Part shown: one piece after another, positions 48,491 through 59,505 of the stretch
Position numbering within the stretch: position 1 is the first letter of the stretch
Layout: the number at the start of each line of letters is the position of its first letter
Translations under genes and position numbers: made by a program
Source of the DNA: Epiperipatus broadwayi
Lineage: Eukaryota > Onychophora > Udeonychophora > Euonychophora > Peripatidae
DNA length: 64,000 bases
NCBI GenBank assembly: GCA_028023455.1
Contig: JAQFVV010012405.1
Coordinates: forward strand, 5,295,334-5,359,333
Direction: 5' to 3'
The notes under the pieces: generated by a model
The model's input: only the letters and a program-made list of their open reading frames with translations
What the model was told of the DNA's origin: nothing
Database searches by the model: none

Positions 48491-49194
48491 CAAACTAACT
48501 TTATTTTTGGTAGTTATAACCTTATTCAACAAAGTGTAAATTGTTCCTTAAGGCTTCTAGGACCGAGCTTAATCTATCATTTCTGATGCTTGATCATGTT
48601 ATGTAATATTTATATTACAGTTAGAAGGTGTAAGAAAATCACCACTTTGAATAATGAGATTAAGCAATTTGAGAGCATTTTTTATTATTATTCATTAGTA
48701 ATAAGTCTTAAGCAATGTTATATTGTCAAGGTTATTAATATATGGTTTGGCTGAAGCTCTCTCAGCTCCATATAGATATTTGAGTTAGATAGCTGGGTTT
48801 GAAGACATATAGGTGTCTAAAATTTTCAGATTTTTTACCCATTAGTCAACTCTTAGATAAATGCTGGGTTTGGATTAGTATTTTTAGATCTAGGGTCTGA
48901 AGCTATCCTAGCATTTCACTGAGGAGTGCCAAAGCATGAAACCATTGATCTGAAGTGTGGGATGTGGTTTCTGATAGAGATTTTTTAAATACTTTTTTTT
49001 GCTGGCATTTATCAATAAAGCTTGTTAGAGCAATTAACAAAGCTTTATGTTTTTAATACATTGAATACTGGACTGCCAGTTTTACTAAAATAAACAGCTT
49101 CCATTGGATTTTTTTAAAAAGTAAAGTAGAATAGCCAGATGTTATTAAAGCATTTGAATTTACAACATGAGAACTAAAATATATTGTTATTGGT
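48491..49194. other. Noncoding with a dispersed repeat block
   Basis: 48910-48995 (CTGAGGAGTGCCAAAGCATG, AAACCATTGATCTGAAG, TGATAGAGATTTTTTAAAT) matches the reverse complement of 58475-58560. This is a two-copy repeat of unknown type. Nothing else is recognised. Confidence 0.6.
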
Positions 49195-49418
49195 AGTTGT
49201 ATTTATATACTAGACTATTTTCATCATCTAATATTAAACATTGAATGTCTTTAGAAAAGTGTTTTTTTGAAAAAATATTCCATTATATTCAGCTGTTAGT
49301 AATAACACACAAATCAGTATATGCACAATGTTTGAAGAGGTATGGTTCTCCTCTCTGCTTCAGGTAAAATTTAAATAAAGTTAAATATTTTAAAGACATT
49401 CAATACTTAATATTAGAT

Positions 49419-49878
49419 ATAATTAAATGGCATTTGAACACAAACTTTAAGTTCCCTTCAGCTATCTACTCCAGCTTATATAATCTATAAACATGACCAC
49501 ATAATGTGAAAAAGATAAATGATCTCCAATATAATATGTATTTCTTGCTGAACCAGTACTCATCAGCTGATCCAAATCATCAACTCCCATATATATATAT
49601 ATATATATAGGATATATATATAAACAGCCTATTAAAGTTTGAAGATTTGCTATCTTAATATAAACCGAGCACTGATTATATATATATGAGTGGAAGATGA
49701 TGATCTGGACCAATTAATGAGTACTGGTTCAGCACAAAATACATATATTACAGATTATTTAACTTTTTCGCATGTGGGTTTTAAGATGGAGTGGATAGCT
49801 GAAGAGAGCTTGAAAGTCTGTGTTCAAATCCCTATAATTACATCTAAAGGTCACTATATATAATGTACTTGTATTTAA
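49419..49878. mobile_element. Nested hammerhead-family palindrome with 10-bp TSD
   Basis: 460 bp between two copies of AATATTAGAT (49409-49418, 49879-49888). The left arm has CATTTGAACACAAACTTTAAG, linker and a core with both boxes intact. The centre holds body sequence ATTAAAGTTTGAAGATTTGC. The right arm core is mutated (TTAATGAG, CAAAATAC), ending GTCTGTGTTCAAATCCC and tail to ACTTGTATTTA. The clean TSD fixes the ends of this palindrome and shows that it inserted as a unit. Confidence 0.85.
49513..49588 (-). ncRNA. Hammerhead-ribozyme-like motif (both core boxes kept)
   Basis: On the minus strand CTGATGA is 49566-49560 followed by G, and GAAA is 49544-49541. Stem II reads GTACTG-GTT-CAGCAA, with three good inner pairs at the loop side. 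Stem I inner strand before the core is TCAG instead of CCAA and no longer pairs with TTGG, so fold and activity are doubtful. Confidence 0.5.
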
Positions 49879-49940
49879 AATATTAGATGGTGGAATTTAT
49901 CCAATATATAAATACAATTAAAATACCATCATCACAAACT

Positions 49941-50772
49941 TTCAGGAAAACATTGTTATTGATAGTTTTAAGAGTAAATATTTTTTTAATTACCAAAAAA
50001 TTAAAAACTAGGTCGATAAAAAAAAATTGATGCTGGTCAAAGGTGATTAGAAACATTTACCACTCTCATAACAACATATTTCTTAAGAAAATCTTATACT
50101 TCAAACTGAATTTTTATTATGTTTAATGTTTCTCTGGCACCAATGCTTCTGTTTAGAGAGTATTTAATATTGGAAATCATTACTGAAGCAGTAAAAAATC
50201 GTGATTATCTGAAAAAACTTTATTGTCTGCCATATCGATAAAATTCAACTTGCACGATGTAAGTTGTTAGAAAGAAAGAAATAATTATTAACAAGTAAAT
50301 TCAGTGGAAAAATATGATTTAATTTTTCTTTTAAAACTGGATTGTTTAATATTGTATTAAATAAGTAATAAGTAGGCGTTTTAAATAAATCATTTGTGAT
50401 CATGTTTGCAAGGCTATTTGTATCGCTAAGGAAATACTTTTTTTTTTTACTTATTGTATTCATTTATCATCGCAAATAGTTCGCCACCTTGTTTGTAGTA
50501 TGAAAATATAATTGAATGATTTACATTTTATGTACTGGAAATATCGCGTAATAATAAAGAGGTTAAACACAAGCATTGTGATTCGGTTTTTGGTATATAA
50601 GCAGAGCATTAAAGTCGCTTTTTTTCTGTCTTTGAACTTTTGAGTTCATATGTTCTATCCTAATGGGCTAATTATGATCTGTTTGTTTTTGTTATTCATA
50701 TAAAAAATACTTCGGCAAAAAATAAGTAATTAAAATTTAATTATTAAACAAATATATAAATTTTATAGTCAG
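49941..50772. other. Noncoding
   Basis: No supported gene. Confidence 0.45.
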
Positions 50773-50871
50773 TATTATTTTTATCCAGAAAATGTTGCTT
50801 TGAAAGTCAATAAAGAAAAAAAGATCGATGAAGAGTTGAGAAAATTTCAAGAAAGATGGGAATTGAATTAA
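50773..50871 (+). pseudogene. Possible ZBED/hAT (GTF2IRD2-like) N-terminal fragment
   Basis: A 32-codon open stretch after a TAG-CAG-like acceptor (…ATAGTCAG at 50765-50772) reads YYFYPENVALKV then KEKKIDEELRKFQERWELN and stop. The K.RK.D.E.R.FQ.+W pattern is characteristic of the start of hAT-derived GTF2IRD2/ZBED-like proteins, where a C..C zinc-binding BED-like segment follows. That segment is not visible here. It could also be a random AT-rich peptide. Confidence 0.35.
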
Positions 50872-53039
50872 CTTCTATATATTTTCTTTTGATTATTTAT
50901 TAGCTATGTATAAATATATTAATTTAATTATACTTTCTCGTTAATGGAATAAAACAAATTGATTTTATGTTTTATTTTATTAATTCGATATTTTTAGAAT
51001 ATTAAAAAAAAAAAAAAAGCTGTGAAATTCGAAAAACAGAATGAGTGACAATGTGAATACATCGGCAGTGCGAATAAATTTAATTTGTTAGAAAAATGGC
51101 TCGTGGCTGAAATGAGTTTGACACCCTTGATTTACATCTACTCCCTCCTGGTTGTATGAGATTGTCCGTTTGACACTTACCTTTAGTCTGATAAAAGAAG
51201 ACTGCCATTTTGATATGGGCTGTGTTTAGAAAGTTGGGCAGTTTAATATTTATATTTGGCTTTATAAAAGTATATTTAATAGCTTAACATATATTCATGA
51301 ATCACAGCAAAGATGTCTCAACTTTTTGGGGTTTTAATCTAATAATTAATTTTTAGCAGTGTAGGGTTCAATGTCATGCCAGAGTGGCTGATTAAGAGCT
51401 TCTGGTCATTTAATATCTTTTGAGTGCTAATTTTTTTTTAATTAGCTTTTTTTTTAGTACCATAAAAAAGCCTATGTCAGTTCAAAATTTTAGTTTTGAG
51501 TAATTTTTCTTCTTTAAAAAATCTTTTTGTAAAAAAATAACTATAAAAAAGTATTTATTTACCAACATTGCCAACTTTAGCACCTTATCCCACACCTGTC
51601 TCAAAAAAGATTTTATGGATAATTAAACTATAAATAGTTTTGTATTTATTGTAAAGATTTTTTCCTGCTTTCACCAGAAGAATGTGAGTTTTTTTTTACT
51701 TTATTTATAAGCTTCATTTTTTTTACATAAGATTTAGAAATCATATTGCAGTCCAAATATTTTTATAAAATTTTAGAAGGACTTTTTTCTTAACATCACT
51801 GTCAATAAATGTAATTTATGTAAATTTATTTATTTTGTTTTATTGTTAACAAATATTTTAATTTCCATGTTTCCCCAACCTAACTCATTCCCCCAGATGT
51901 GATCTTAATGATGTAGTCACATTGGTGTATTTTGGCCACTTTGGCTTAAATTCAATTTCTTGCAGTTGCTTTTAGCATTTATTTTTTGGTTTTGCATTCA
52001 TTTGATGACAGAAATGAAATTTAAAATAACACTGATTTACTAATAAAAAAATCTCAAAATACCATAATATACAGACAAATTTAATATAAAGAAGTCAACA
52101 ATATCACTGATTAATCATTTGTGTTATCAGAACTAAGAGCATTTATGATAGTCATGCTTTTATTTAGATGTTAAAAATGAAGTTATATATTAGCTGTAGT
52201 TTGTTCATATATTTATGACTATTTTTGCAAAATATTTGTGCAATATTTATTTTTGACAAGAATATTTATAATTAGACTTAAATTTTATTTGAAATTATTT
52301 GTTTTTATTTGGATTTTAGATGTAGAGGTTAAACCTTTTTTTTTCTTTGTAATACATTTTTATTGGCAATCATGCAGCAACAAAAAGCTATCATTCAAAT
52401 TATATATTTCAGTTTATTACTTCTTTTCTGTATTTGATTTAAGAAATTTGTAGAAATATAATAAGGAATAATGGTTAATTTGTTAAAAAAAAAATATTGA
52501 AAATTTAATCCAAAATACTGCTGAGGCTCTCAGAAAATTTAAACTGCAAAAGAATTAAAAATATAGCTTCACTGGTTGCTGAATTTTTCATAAACTAAGG
52601 TTGTATTTATAGTTCAATGAATTTTAAAACTAACTGCATAAAAATTTCTTAATGTCATCCTCTTTTAATTCTGGGATCAACATAATCTTTTCAGTGTATG
52701 TAGTCACTATGCATACCACTCAACTGCAAATTCTATTATTTTATTATTGTTATAAAATTTATACTGTTGTAATAATTTTAAGTATCTTCTTCATTCGTTA
52801 CTTTTACCTTCTCTTTTCTATTTTTTATTAATACTATAATATTTCTTTTATTACACTATTTATAAGATGGCTCAGTGAACCTGATCTAAAACCTTTTTTG
52901 TAATAATTCTATTTCAAGCAAACTTAACAGTCAAATCAATCACTATTGTTATATATTATATAAATCTTTTGTTATTTGTTTGCTTATTTTAATTCTGCTC
53001 ATACAACTTAGATAGTACTTAATAATGCATATATATATA
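50872..53039. other. AT-rich noncoding stretch
   Basis: No supported gene. A-run at 51004-51017 and several poly-T runs. Confidence 0.5.
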
Positions 53040-53041
53040 TA

Positions 53042-54914
53042 TTGTGCCAGTCAAAATCATGTATTCATTCAACAAGACCAATAATCCAAGCAAAAGTACT
53101 TTGAATCCAACCATGCACAAGATACATATGTCAGGATAAGGGTGAATCCTAACCTATTTGCCTGAACTATTGCCTCTCTGACTAATGGATACCGTTTGTG
53201 ATGACCCTAGCAGTGCTTGGTTTTATTCCATCCCAGCTGGACATCATGGTTCACATAGAGACTCAAAATAATAAAAGGTTTATATAAGAAATTAATGATT
53301 TAGTGAATTTCAGAATGGTACACAGGTGATTGGATATCGATTACTAAATGGTTTGAACCGTAATAATGATAATTCTTTATGGAAACATTTCAAAGAAGGA
53401 AATTTAAATCAAAGAAGGATAAATAAATAGAGTAATTAACCATAGAGATTTGGAGTGATGACAAACAAGGCTTACTTAAAATAATAATATTATATGAATT
53501 TATTAAGAAATTGAGTTATAAAATAAGTTTTGTTATACAAAATAATTCGGGTTTTGTTTATACAACTTGTTTATTTTCTTGAATTCATTTTGATGCAGCT
53601 TTGATTAACAAAGTAAAAAAATGATTAATTGGTCTGCCAAGAACCAAGCAGCAATAAAATATTATTAGCCTTCTTTAAGATATTACGAATAAATCTATTT
53701 TATATATATATTACAAGACATGAAAGATGGGCATTTCAAACACTATTACATTTAAAATCATTTGTATATAATGAGTGTGGGAAGCAAAATAGTTCTTAAA
53801 TAAATAATTGACAATTAGAGTCAGCTTTAATTAATTAATGAAATTGGTTTGTGAAGGACATGCCATCATGGCAGAGAGCATTTCAGGTTTGCTAAATAAA
53901 GATATAAAATGATGAAGAAGGCAGTATGCTATTATAGATTACAACAAAATATATGAGGTCTGTTATGAACCTCTGGGTGGCTTTGCTAAAGGAAATTCCT
54001 AGTAAATACAACTAGATGATGAGAAATGCTGGCCCTCCAGCCAAAACATGTCTCTAAATAATCATAAAATATTTTTGATGTGCTGGACTTCCCATACACA
54101 TCTTAATGGCAATGCCCAAAAAGAATCCCTTGGTATGAACTACATCTACTTTGAGGGAGTGTGAAAGATTGGACTGGTCATAGTTAAATTTCTGAAGGTC
54201 CTGAGGAGTAAGTAGCAAAGCAAAATAATAATAAATGAATGGTTGTAGCTATAAATACATAATGCCTTAGATATATCTAGATAGATAATGTATCACTAAC
54301 AAAATTATAACTTAAATCCTGATTAAAATAATTGGCTCCCTGACATAAAAGGAAGTCCCCAGAAACCTTAGGCCACCAATGAATGAATCATAAAACATAA
54401 TATAAAAAGGGAAGGCAAGAATTAAAATTTAAAATATAAGTTGTTTCCCACACTTTCCAAATATTTCATTTATTAGTAAGTTATTAACAGTTTATCAAAG
54501 ATTACAAACAAGATTGTCTTTAATTAACATAGATGGGACATTGGATATCAAACTCACTTATGGTGAAGTTTGATAAATATACAGCATAACAAATTATACA
54601 TCGAATTTTTACTATTTTTTGACGAATAAAATATATATATATGAAACATGTACTGATAAAATGCTTTCAACAATTTTCTTTCAAGACATTTGTTTTACAG
54701 AAATCGTAATAGATTTACTTAACTGATTTACTAAAATTCTTTATTCTTTCAGAAATAATTACAGGGCATTTTAAATTGGAGGTAATAATGAGATACTTTT
54801 AAATCATTTCAATCATTCAAAATAAATTTATAATATGATGTACAAAACTAAATGAGCTTTCTATTAATTAATTTATGGGAAATAAGTCTCCTGTAATGAT
54901 TTTGACTGGAACAA
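53042..54914. mobile_element. Tc1/mariner-like element with TA target sites, non-autonomous
   Basis: Terminal inverted repeats TTGTGCCAGTCAAAATCAT (53042-53060) and the complement of TTGTTCCAGTCAAAATCAT (54896-54914) differ at one of 19 positions. Each is bordered externally by TA (53040-53041, 54915-54916), the hallmark target of the Tc1/mariner superfamily. The 1.87-kb length would suit a full element, but I find no transposase frame or DD(E/D) catalytic pattern on either strand. So it is either heavily decayed or a non-autonomous derivative. The left TA lies at the end of a TA microsatellite, a common target. Confidence 0.7.
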
Positions 54915-54916
54915 TA

Positions 54917-56340
54917 AGAGGGAGAGAATTTAAAGTTAATAGCTCATTGAATTTTGTACTTGGCAATTTCAGTAAGTCAATATTATGAATAAACCAACAA
55001 AATTTAATTTAAATTTGCCACATCAAAATAATGTGAGATTTTAGAAGAATTGAGATTTTAAATTTAAGAGAAAAAAATTTAAACACCGCATTTTAAAACT
55101 AAGTTGTATAAACAGATATAGATAATATAAATTAACATTGATTTAGAAAACAACGTAAGGTAGAATTAGTGGCTTGCAGCAAATTGGAGATTGTAATAAT
55201 ATACCTATTGGGAGATGTTCCATGGCTTGACACAGGCACTTATACAGTCTCTGGCTAGATATTGAAAGCACTGGGAAGGTATTGATGAGTTGGTGGAAAC
55301 AGAGCTCCAGGGACCAATGCCGATCTTTTCACCCCTTCATTTCTTTAATCACAATGTACTGTAAATCTAAACTACTCTCTTCAATGAACTCTTCAAATAA
55401 TAATAATATTAATCTCTCTTATCAAAAATTTCCACTATTTATCTGATCTGCCTTTATCTATAGGATTCAATCTACAGTGCCAACTGCAAATTGCAATCGC
55501 TCTAAGTGTTTCTCTGAGATTGGTGCCTGCTTTGGAGGAAAATCTATCAACATGCCCTAAGTGTTCATTTGCTAATTAAAAGAAAACAGCATCAAGCATA
55601 TTCAGTTTATCAGTCATTGTACTAAGAAGCCTATTTAATTAAGGTTTAGATTAACAAAAATGTAACTTTTATTCAGAAAAATTTTAGGAATTTGGTACAA
55701 TGACTTTCAAATTTAATATTTGATATAAAACTTAAGTAGAAATTTACAAATTATAATTGATCCTTTAATGTACATTTATCAAAAGATAAATATAAAATGT
55801 TACCAACTGATTAATTTAAGAAAATGAACTTTAATGAAGAATTTAGAATATTTGTAACATTTTATAGATATCTAGGATTCAATTACATATAAATGCCAAT
55901 TTAATAAAATAAACATAATATACAGTTTTACAAATGTTATAAAATAAATAAACTATTATAAAAGGTTAGTTAATCATAAAATACAAATTAATTAGATACA
56001 AGATTACAATATTGCTTATAATTATACTACCACCAATTATGAGGTGGGTGTCAGTTATTATAAGAGGTTGGGTTCAAACCCACACTAGTGCTGATGACAT
56101 TGGCACTAGGTGGAGCAGAAATATGTACTATATTTCCAGCTTCAATATATGTGTGTATTTATTTTTTATAATACATTATTATGATATTTGCCTTTTGAAA
56201 ATTTGCACTTCAACAAAAATGCTTTAAAGTCTAAGATTATTGTTACTCCTTACACAAACAAAAAAATGTATATTAACAAAAATTTAACACAATTTAATTA
56301 TAGATTTTAATTTATATTATTAACAGTTTATATACCTCTA
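54917..56340. other. Noncoding
   Basis: No supported gene. 55160-55560 is less AT-rich and unexplained. 56067-56090 carries a small hairpin GGTTGGGTTCAAACCCACAC that includes a B-box-like GGGTTCAAACCC. Confidence 0.4.
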
Positions 56341-56575
56341 TATATAAAAGATGGATATATAGATAAATAAACAGATAGACAGTCAGACAAATAGATAGAT
56401 AAATAGATAAACTAATATTTAGATAGATAAACAGATATCCAAACAGATAAATAGATAGATTGATAGTTTAAAAGTCAGCCAAATAAATAGGTAGATAGTC
56501 AGATAAATATATATTTTAAAAAGATAGGTAGAAAAGTTGGTAGCTAATTAGGCAGACAAATAGACAGTTAGTCTT
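56341..56575 (-). repeat. Degenerate TATC/GATA microsatellite
   Basis: Diverged GATA/GACA units over ~230 bases, an older counterpart of the tract at 3934-4152 on the opposite strand. Confidence 0.85.
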
Positions 56576-57231
56576 ACAGTTCAGTTTACATTTGATTGCA
56601 AACCTACAATGAGTTTCAGATTTCAATCACTCTGACCATTTTTCTTTTAGATGAATGGATCATGACCATCCAGCATGAGACAGTAAATGGATATCTAGCT
56701 ATTATTCATATGTAGATCAATAAAATAAAGATGGAAAAGCATCCAAGCACTCATCAACTGGAAATTGGCCTGCCTAATGATTAATGTCCTCTTCTTTGCT
56801 GCATTTTTAAACTATTTATGAGGAATTATTGAAAAAAAATGCAAGATTTCAGTTAAGGATTCCCAGTTCACTAATCATGTCTTTAATAAACATTTTCTCA
56901 AAATATTTGTATGCAGAATGGAATGCATGTAATTCGGGAATGACAATGTGACTAGAGAAATTCATGAACCTATAGTCACAGTCAAAGATTTTCAATGCAA
57001 GATCCCAGATGACCAGAATCTGTAGCAACTTAAGTAATTAAAGAAAAAGAAAAAAATGGAGAATAAAAAAAGGAGAACAAGGTGCATATATTAAGAATAA
57101 TAAAGGGGAAGTATAAGCAAAATATATAATGAAAAAAATAAGCCAGTAATATTGACACCATTGATAAAAATCTAAGACTATAGGCTATAATAAATCTGGA
57201 TCAATCACATCTTTTAAAAATAGTTATCTAA
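56576..57231. other. Noncoding
   Basis: No supported feature. Confidence 0.45.
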
Positions 57232-57640
57232 TATTTGAATACAAGTATAATGTATATACTTAAGCTTTAGATATAATTACAGGAAATTTGAACACAGACT
57301 TTCAAGCTCTCTCCAGGCATATACTCCATCTTATATAACTGATATTCATGACCACTTATATGTGAAAAAGATAATTGATCTCCAATATACATATTTTGTG
57401 CTGAACCAGAACTCTCAGTTGGTCTGCATCATCATTTTCCACACACACACACATATATATATATATATAAGAAAGATAGGGATCTGGACCAACTGATAAG
57501 TGCTGGTTCAGCATGAATTATATATATTGAACATCATTTATGTTCTTCACAAGTATGTGGTCATGGGTATCAGTAATATAAGATTGAGTGAATGACTGAA
57601 GTAAGCTTGAAAGCTTGTGTTCAAATTCCCTCTAATAAAA
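57232..57640. mobile_element. Palindromic copy of the hammerhead/tRNA-like family
   Basis: The left arm begins at the full terminus TTTGAATACAAGTATAATG, then GAAATTTGAACACAGACTTTC, linker and a core with a deletion (CTGA-GAG). The centre is a CA/TA microsatellite (57440-57468). The right arm core reads CTGATAAG with GAAT, then linker and GCTTGTGTTCAAATTCCC. Both cores look inactive. Confidence 0.8.
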
Positions 57641-58958
57641 TTATTATAGTAAATCGACTCATCACTTTGGCCAATTAATAGATCTGTTGTGGTCAGTTCA
57701 TCAAAATGACATTGAACCTTATTTTTGTGAACAACTAGCCTTAAAGTGGATAGCCATTGATTTTGAAGACATAGAAGATCCAATGTAAAATGGATAGCTA
57801 CTTGATAGCATTGTGCTATGAAAAAAAACACTAGATCAGAAATAAACTTGGGAATCCATTCATTATGTGGATCTTTAATGATTGGAAACATTGGTGATAT
57901 TGACTTATTCTTATTGGGATTTTATTTATTGTCTCTACACAATTTTTCAATCCATCCTCAGAAACTTTCCAAGCTCTGCATGTTTATATGTAATTAAAAC
58001 AAGTAAATATATGTGTGGAAAGGATGTGAATCAATCAGTTAAAGAGCATCCATAGATCTTGAATGTAGATACTTATCTCTCTACTGATTCATGTGTATTT
58101 TTGATTTTCATGTGTGTATATATAATTTTAATGATAGTTATGAAATACCTAGAAACTTAAATATCTCTGCAAATGTTCACGGGGGGGGGGGGGATATTGT
58201 AATTCTCATTGCAAAAAAAAAAAAAAGTTTATTACCAAACCCACTTTCCATTTCATCATGGCATAAAATTTTATTCAAGATTTTGCAACTTGTAGTGTAA
58301 GTTCAGACTAAATATACTTAAGCAACTTATTTTTATTTTACAAACATATAATCAGTCAAAATAAGAGTCATAGATCACATGACTCTATTCTCTTAAGCTT
58401 GTAAGTTATAAACAATGAAGATTGACAATTCCTCAACAAGCATTATGATAAATGCTTAGCTAGAGAAAGCATTTAAAATATCTCTGTCAGGACCCCCAAC
58501 CTCTGACCTTGGTTTCATGCTCTGGTACTCCTCAGAGAGGTGCTAGGGTGCATAATCAAAGACATTAAAACATACTAATAATCTTCAATAATAGAAGCAA
58601 TTTAATTCAAGTATCCTGGACTTTATTTCTCTCCCAGTATTCCAATGCTATAACTTAAATGAGTCTGATTCACTTAGGTTTGCTTTGCATTTTTCAAATA
58701 TTATTAGCTATTTGTTGTGTAGTAAATTGGATTTGATCTTAATTAAAAATACCTTTATTTTATTGTTCACGTGAATAAAAAAAAATATAAATTTATGGTT
58801 ACACATAATTGTAATTATATATTTAATCCTCAAACGAAATCAAAGTGTATATCTTAAATTAAGAAATATTATAATATATACTCAAATGTCAAATGATTTG
58901 GAAGTCTTAAAAAAATAAGATTGGATTTTAAGTATAAGTTCAAACCAATTTAGATTTA
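57641..58958. other. Noncoding with possible RT relic and a dispersed repeat
   Basis: A minus-strand open frame (57547-57891) contains CLQNQWLSTLRLVVHKNKV, which weakly resembles the L...C..W.L.VN..KTKV block after the RT catalytic core. I give this low weight. 58475-58560 is the partner of the repeat at 48910-48995. A 13-base G-run lies at 58181-58193 and an A-run at 58213-58226. Confidence 0.35.
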
Positions 58959-58959
58959 T

Positions 58960-59505
58960 TATAATGAGATAGAATGGACAGCTGAAAGGAGATTGAAAAT
59001 CCTGGATTCAAATCACCTATAATTACATTTACTCCAAGTATATAAATTATAATTGTATTCAAGTGTTACAGATTCAGCCTGTATCATGCCCATTCCTCTT
59101 CTGTGTATTTAGGTGAACAATGTTCTACACATGAGGAGTCAGAGTGATTTAAAGTCAACATGGGTATGACAATAATATTGGCATCAACAAGAGATTTGGG
59201 CATTCCATCATCAGATTTTCAATGGTATGGATGGCAAAAAATTGGTGGGTGAAATAGATTGAAGTTTGTCCATTAAAGTTTGAAGATTTGCTATCTTAAT
59301 ATAAACGAATACTGATTATTTATATATATGAGCGGGAGATGATCATTTGGACTAACTGATAAGTGCTGATTCAGCACAAAATAAGTATATAGGAGATCAT
59401 TTATCTTTTTCACATGTGTGTGGTCATGTATACTGATTGTTTGAGATAGAGTGGATAGCTAAAGAAAGCTTGAAAGCCTGTGTTCAAATTCCCTATAATT
59501 TACTA
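58960..59505 (+). mobile_element. Tandem arrangement of the hammerhead/tRNA-like family
   Basis: 58960-59070 is a tRNA-like 3' end (AGATAGAATGGACAGCTG, GATTCAAATCACC) with tail to TTGTATTCAAGTGTT. It is followed within a few bases by a near-full unit 59075-59505: body (ACACATGAGGAGTCAGAGTG, GGGCATTCCATCATCAGAT, GTTTGAAGATTTGCTATC), core, linker and tRNA-like end. Both are in the same orientation, giving a partial head-to-tail dimer like the one near 47.5 kb. Confidence 0.75.
59330..59405 (+). ncRNA. Hammerhead-ribozyme-like motif, mutated
   Basis: Core boxes read CTGATAAG and CAAAAT. Stem II GTGCTG-ATT-CAGCAC is perfect, including the closing G-C pair. The two box changes are both G-to-A, the second at a CpG (CGAAA to CAAAA), consistent with methylation-driven decay. 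Inactive by known hammerhead rules. Confidence 0.55.

Larger units (their letters stand above)
49195..49940. mobile_element. Decayed second-type palindrome hosting a nested insertion
   Basis: The outer element matches 38275-38858. The left part is GACTATTTTCATCATCTAA, CATTGAATGTCTTTAGAAA and GTATATGCACAATG. The right part is AAAGACATTCAATAC and, beyond the insertion, ATATTAGATGGTGGAATTTA and CCATCATCACAAACTTTC. The tRNA-Leu-like centre is deleted. A hammerhead-family palindrome (49419-49878) sits inside it. Confidence 0.8.

Noticed and set aside
57547-57891. Minus-strand 114-codon frame as a reverse-transcriptase piece
   Set aside because: One weak block (CLQNQWLSTLRLVVHKNKV) only, and its 3' part overlaps the hammerhead-family palindrome. 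Not enough to call.
58181-58193. G-run of 13 as a quadruplex element
   Set aside because: A single homopolymer next to a long A-run; more likely a slippage tract or sequencing-prone site.
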